Assembly (NCBI RefSeq): GCF_002811985.1
Contig: NZ_NPDU01000111.1
Coordinates: 1-10,703, forward strand
Direction: 5' to 3'
DNA from: Leptospira adleri
GTDB taxonomy: Bacteria > Spirochaetota > Leptospiria > Leptospirales > Leptospiraceae
Length of the DNA stretch: 10,703 bases
A program made the translations under genes and the position numbers. The notes beneath the pieces are model-generated. The model worked only from the letters and a program-made list of their open reading frames with translations. It was not told where the DNA came from and searched no databases. Of the stretch, positions 9,837 through 10,703 are shown piece after piece; position 1 is the stretch's first letter; each line of letters opens with the position of its first letter.

Positions 9837-9993
9837 TGTCGTAAGAACGACAGTCCTCAGTGAAAGCCGCGCGCCCCACCCTGATTGGGTGGAGGAGGAG
9901 AGGTGGCGGGAAAAAATCGGGAGATTTTGCTCTATCAGAAAAACCTTATCTTTACAAGTAAAAAACTTCCCACTAAATGTAGGAACTCCTACA
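9837..9993 (+). repeat. 158-bp palindrome-bounded intergenic repeat, copy B
   Basis: This 157-bp copy starts with the palindrome TGTCGTAAGAACGACA (9837-9852) and ends with TGTAGGAACTCCTACA (9978-9993). An internal CCACCC/GGGTGG stem with loop TGATT (9876-9892) and the 15-mer GCGGGAAAAAATCGG (9906-9920) match copy A at 4365-4522 in order and spacing: 30 bp between core and 15-mer in both, and 87 versus 90 bp from the 15-mer to the right end. Sequence between the motifs has diverged, but the palindromes are preserved. It lies between convergent genes, where its hairpins could act as transcript ends for either strand. Confidence 0.8.
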
Positions 9994-10003
9994 AAATTCC
10001 CCT

Positions 10004-10024
10004 AAAAATCCGAGTGGACTCGGA
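10004..10024 (-). terminator. Probable intrinsic terminator of the minus-strand gene at 10139
   Basis: Read on the minus strand, TCCGAG (10024-10019) and CTCGGA (10014-10009) form a perfect 6-bp stem around the 4-nt loop TCCA, followed by TTTTTAG. It lies about 115 nt past the stop codon at 10139 and 11 bp beyond repeat copy B. Confidence 0.55.
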
Positions 10025-10138
10025 ATCACTTTCCGACTTGTGGGCGACCCAAGGGTCCCGTAGATTCGAAAAAATCGTCCCGTCCCTGATAAAAAAAGGG
10101 TCAGTCCCGAGATCGTTTCAAAAAGACGTTTTCTAACC

Positions 10139-10703
10139 TCATTCCTCCAAAATAAAACTGTTCGTATAAAGACGATAACCGTTCCAAACGCGATCCAACG
10201 GATAAACTTCCTTGATCGCATCCAAAGATTCCTGAAAACGAATGTAGAGAGGAATCCTCGATCGACTTCTCTTTGTTAGGCGTTTTAAAAAATCTACGTG
10301 AGCCGTATCCGCCTGATCGCCGATAAACACGACGCCCGGACCGATAAAACCCTGGGCCAACCAATAAAAAGCGTCCCTATAATTTACGATATCGTATCGA
10401 TCTTCCTCCAGATAAGAAGAAGTAAAAATCCAATTTCCCTTTCTCTGCGGACCCAAGGAATCGGAAACGTTCCTGCCTCCGATCGTAAGACTTACCTGGT
10501 TTACGATTTCCAGAGGATATTGAAGCACGTACAGACGACTTTTCGTATCGGAACCGAGATCGCCGGAGCCTACTTCCAAGGCCTGTAAATCCTTTAAGGT
10601 TTTGCGCCAAGATTCATCCGTTTTGGAACTTGCTAAAAATTGAATCTGATAATCCGAATTGAATTCTTCTTTGGTCGAAAAAATAGGATTCGCGATCAAA
10701 GAC
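10139..10703 (-). CDS. Unrecognised protein, C-terminal part (5' end outside the window)
   Basis: The frame is open from the right window edge to a TGA at 10141-10139, giving about 188 residues. A TTG at 10699 is the first possible start codon inside the window, but no stop precedes it, so the true start probably lies beyond the edge. I do not recognise a family. The visible part is soluble-looking and mixed alpha/beta, with no membrane helix and no cysteine. Notable stretches are LYVLQYPLEIVNQVSL, an aromatic segment FYWLAQGFIGPGVVFIGD and a basic KRLTKRSRSR before a C-terminal IKEVYPLDRVWNGYRLYTNS. No catalytic motif stands out. It converges on the aminopeptidase gene and has a probable terminator downstream. 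Composition and codon use match its neighbours, so it looks like a genuine chromosomal gene, probably a genus-specific hypothetical protein. Confidence 0.8.
   Translation of the reverse strand, partial: SLIANPIFSTKEEFNSDYQIQFLASSKTDESWRKTLKDLQALEVGSGDLGSDTKSRLYVLQYPLEIVNQVSLTIGGRNVSDSLGPQRKGNWIFTSSYLEEDRYDIVNYRDAFYWLAQGFIGPGVVFIGDQADTAHVDFLKRLTKRSRSRIPLYIRFQESLDAIKEVYPLDRVWNGYRLYTNSFILEE

Larger units (their letters stand above)
9746..10138. other. Convergent intergenic region with repeat copy B and a terminator
   Basis: These 393 bp separate the plus-strand aminopeptidase stop from the minus-strand gene that ends at 10139. They contain the 158-bp repeat (9837-9993) and a hairpin with T tract for the minus-strand gene (10004-10024). 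Small plus-strand frames at 9754-10005 and 9885-10136 cross the repeat, lack ribosome binding sites and are not called. No separate terminator with a T tract was found right after the aminopeptidase; the left-end palindrome of the repeat is the nearest strong hairpin. Confidence 0.6.

Overview
The window looks like chromosome from a spirochaete of the genus Leptospira, probably the pathogenic clade. This judgement rests on the protein character (FecR-domain lipoprotein, leptospiral-style signal peptides), frequent TTG starts, moderate GC, and intergenic palindromic repeats of the TGTNGGAACTCCNACA type. The species cannot be fixed by eye. The window is densely packed with ordinary genes, and no phage, IS transposase, tRNA, rRNA or CRISPR array was seen.

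Layout. Bases 1-107 hold the probable C-terminal end of a plus-strand gene. Bases 108-471 are a convergent intergenic region with decayed palindromic repeats. From 472 to 8655 every gene is on the minus strand. In transcription order these are a trypsin-like HtrA/DegP-type protease (7549-8655), a fold-type I PLP aminotransferase (6068-7372), glutamate racemase murI (5258-6034), an ECF sigma factor (4660-5253), a ChrR-like cupin protein (3646-4194), a FecR-domain lipoprotein (2895-3491), purM (1739-2773) and a ClC-family anion transporter (472-1728). A putative zinc aminopeptidase lipoprotein (8654-9745, plus strand) diverges from the protease with overlapping start codons. A repeat-bearing convergent gap (9746-10138) follows, and then the 3' part of an unrecognised minus-strand gene (10139-10703).

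Transcription units (inferred). The aminotransferase, murI and the ECF sigma factor are tightly spaced (33 nt and 4 nt) and likely cotranscribed. The cupin gene, the probable partner of the sigma factor, follows after 465 bp that contain a repeat element. The FecR-like gene has its own TATAAT promoter and a strong intrinsic terminator, which separates it from the purM-clc pair (10 nt apart).

Most interesting points. A repeat of about 158 bp occurs twice (4365-4522 and 9837-9993). It is bounded by TGT...ACA palindromes, has a CCACCC/GGGTGG internal stem, and shows compensatory changes in the right-hand palindrome. One copy lies between the sigma factor and its presumed cupin regulator. That cupin protein keeps the C-terminal metal-binding motif of ChrR-type anti-sigma factors but lacks the N-terminal Cys-x-x-Cys zinc motif. 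The protease, ECF factor, cupin and FecR-like lipoprotein together could form an envelope- or redox-stress module, but this is inferred from context only.
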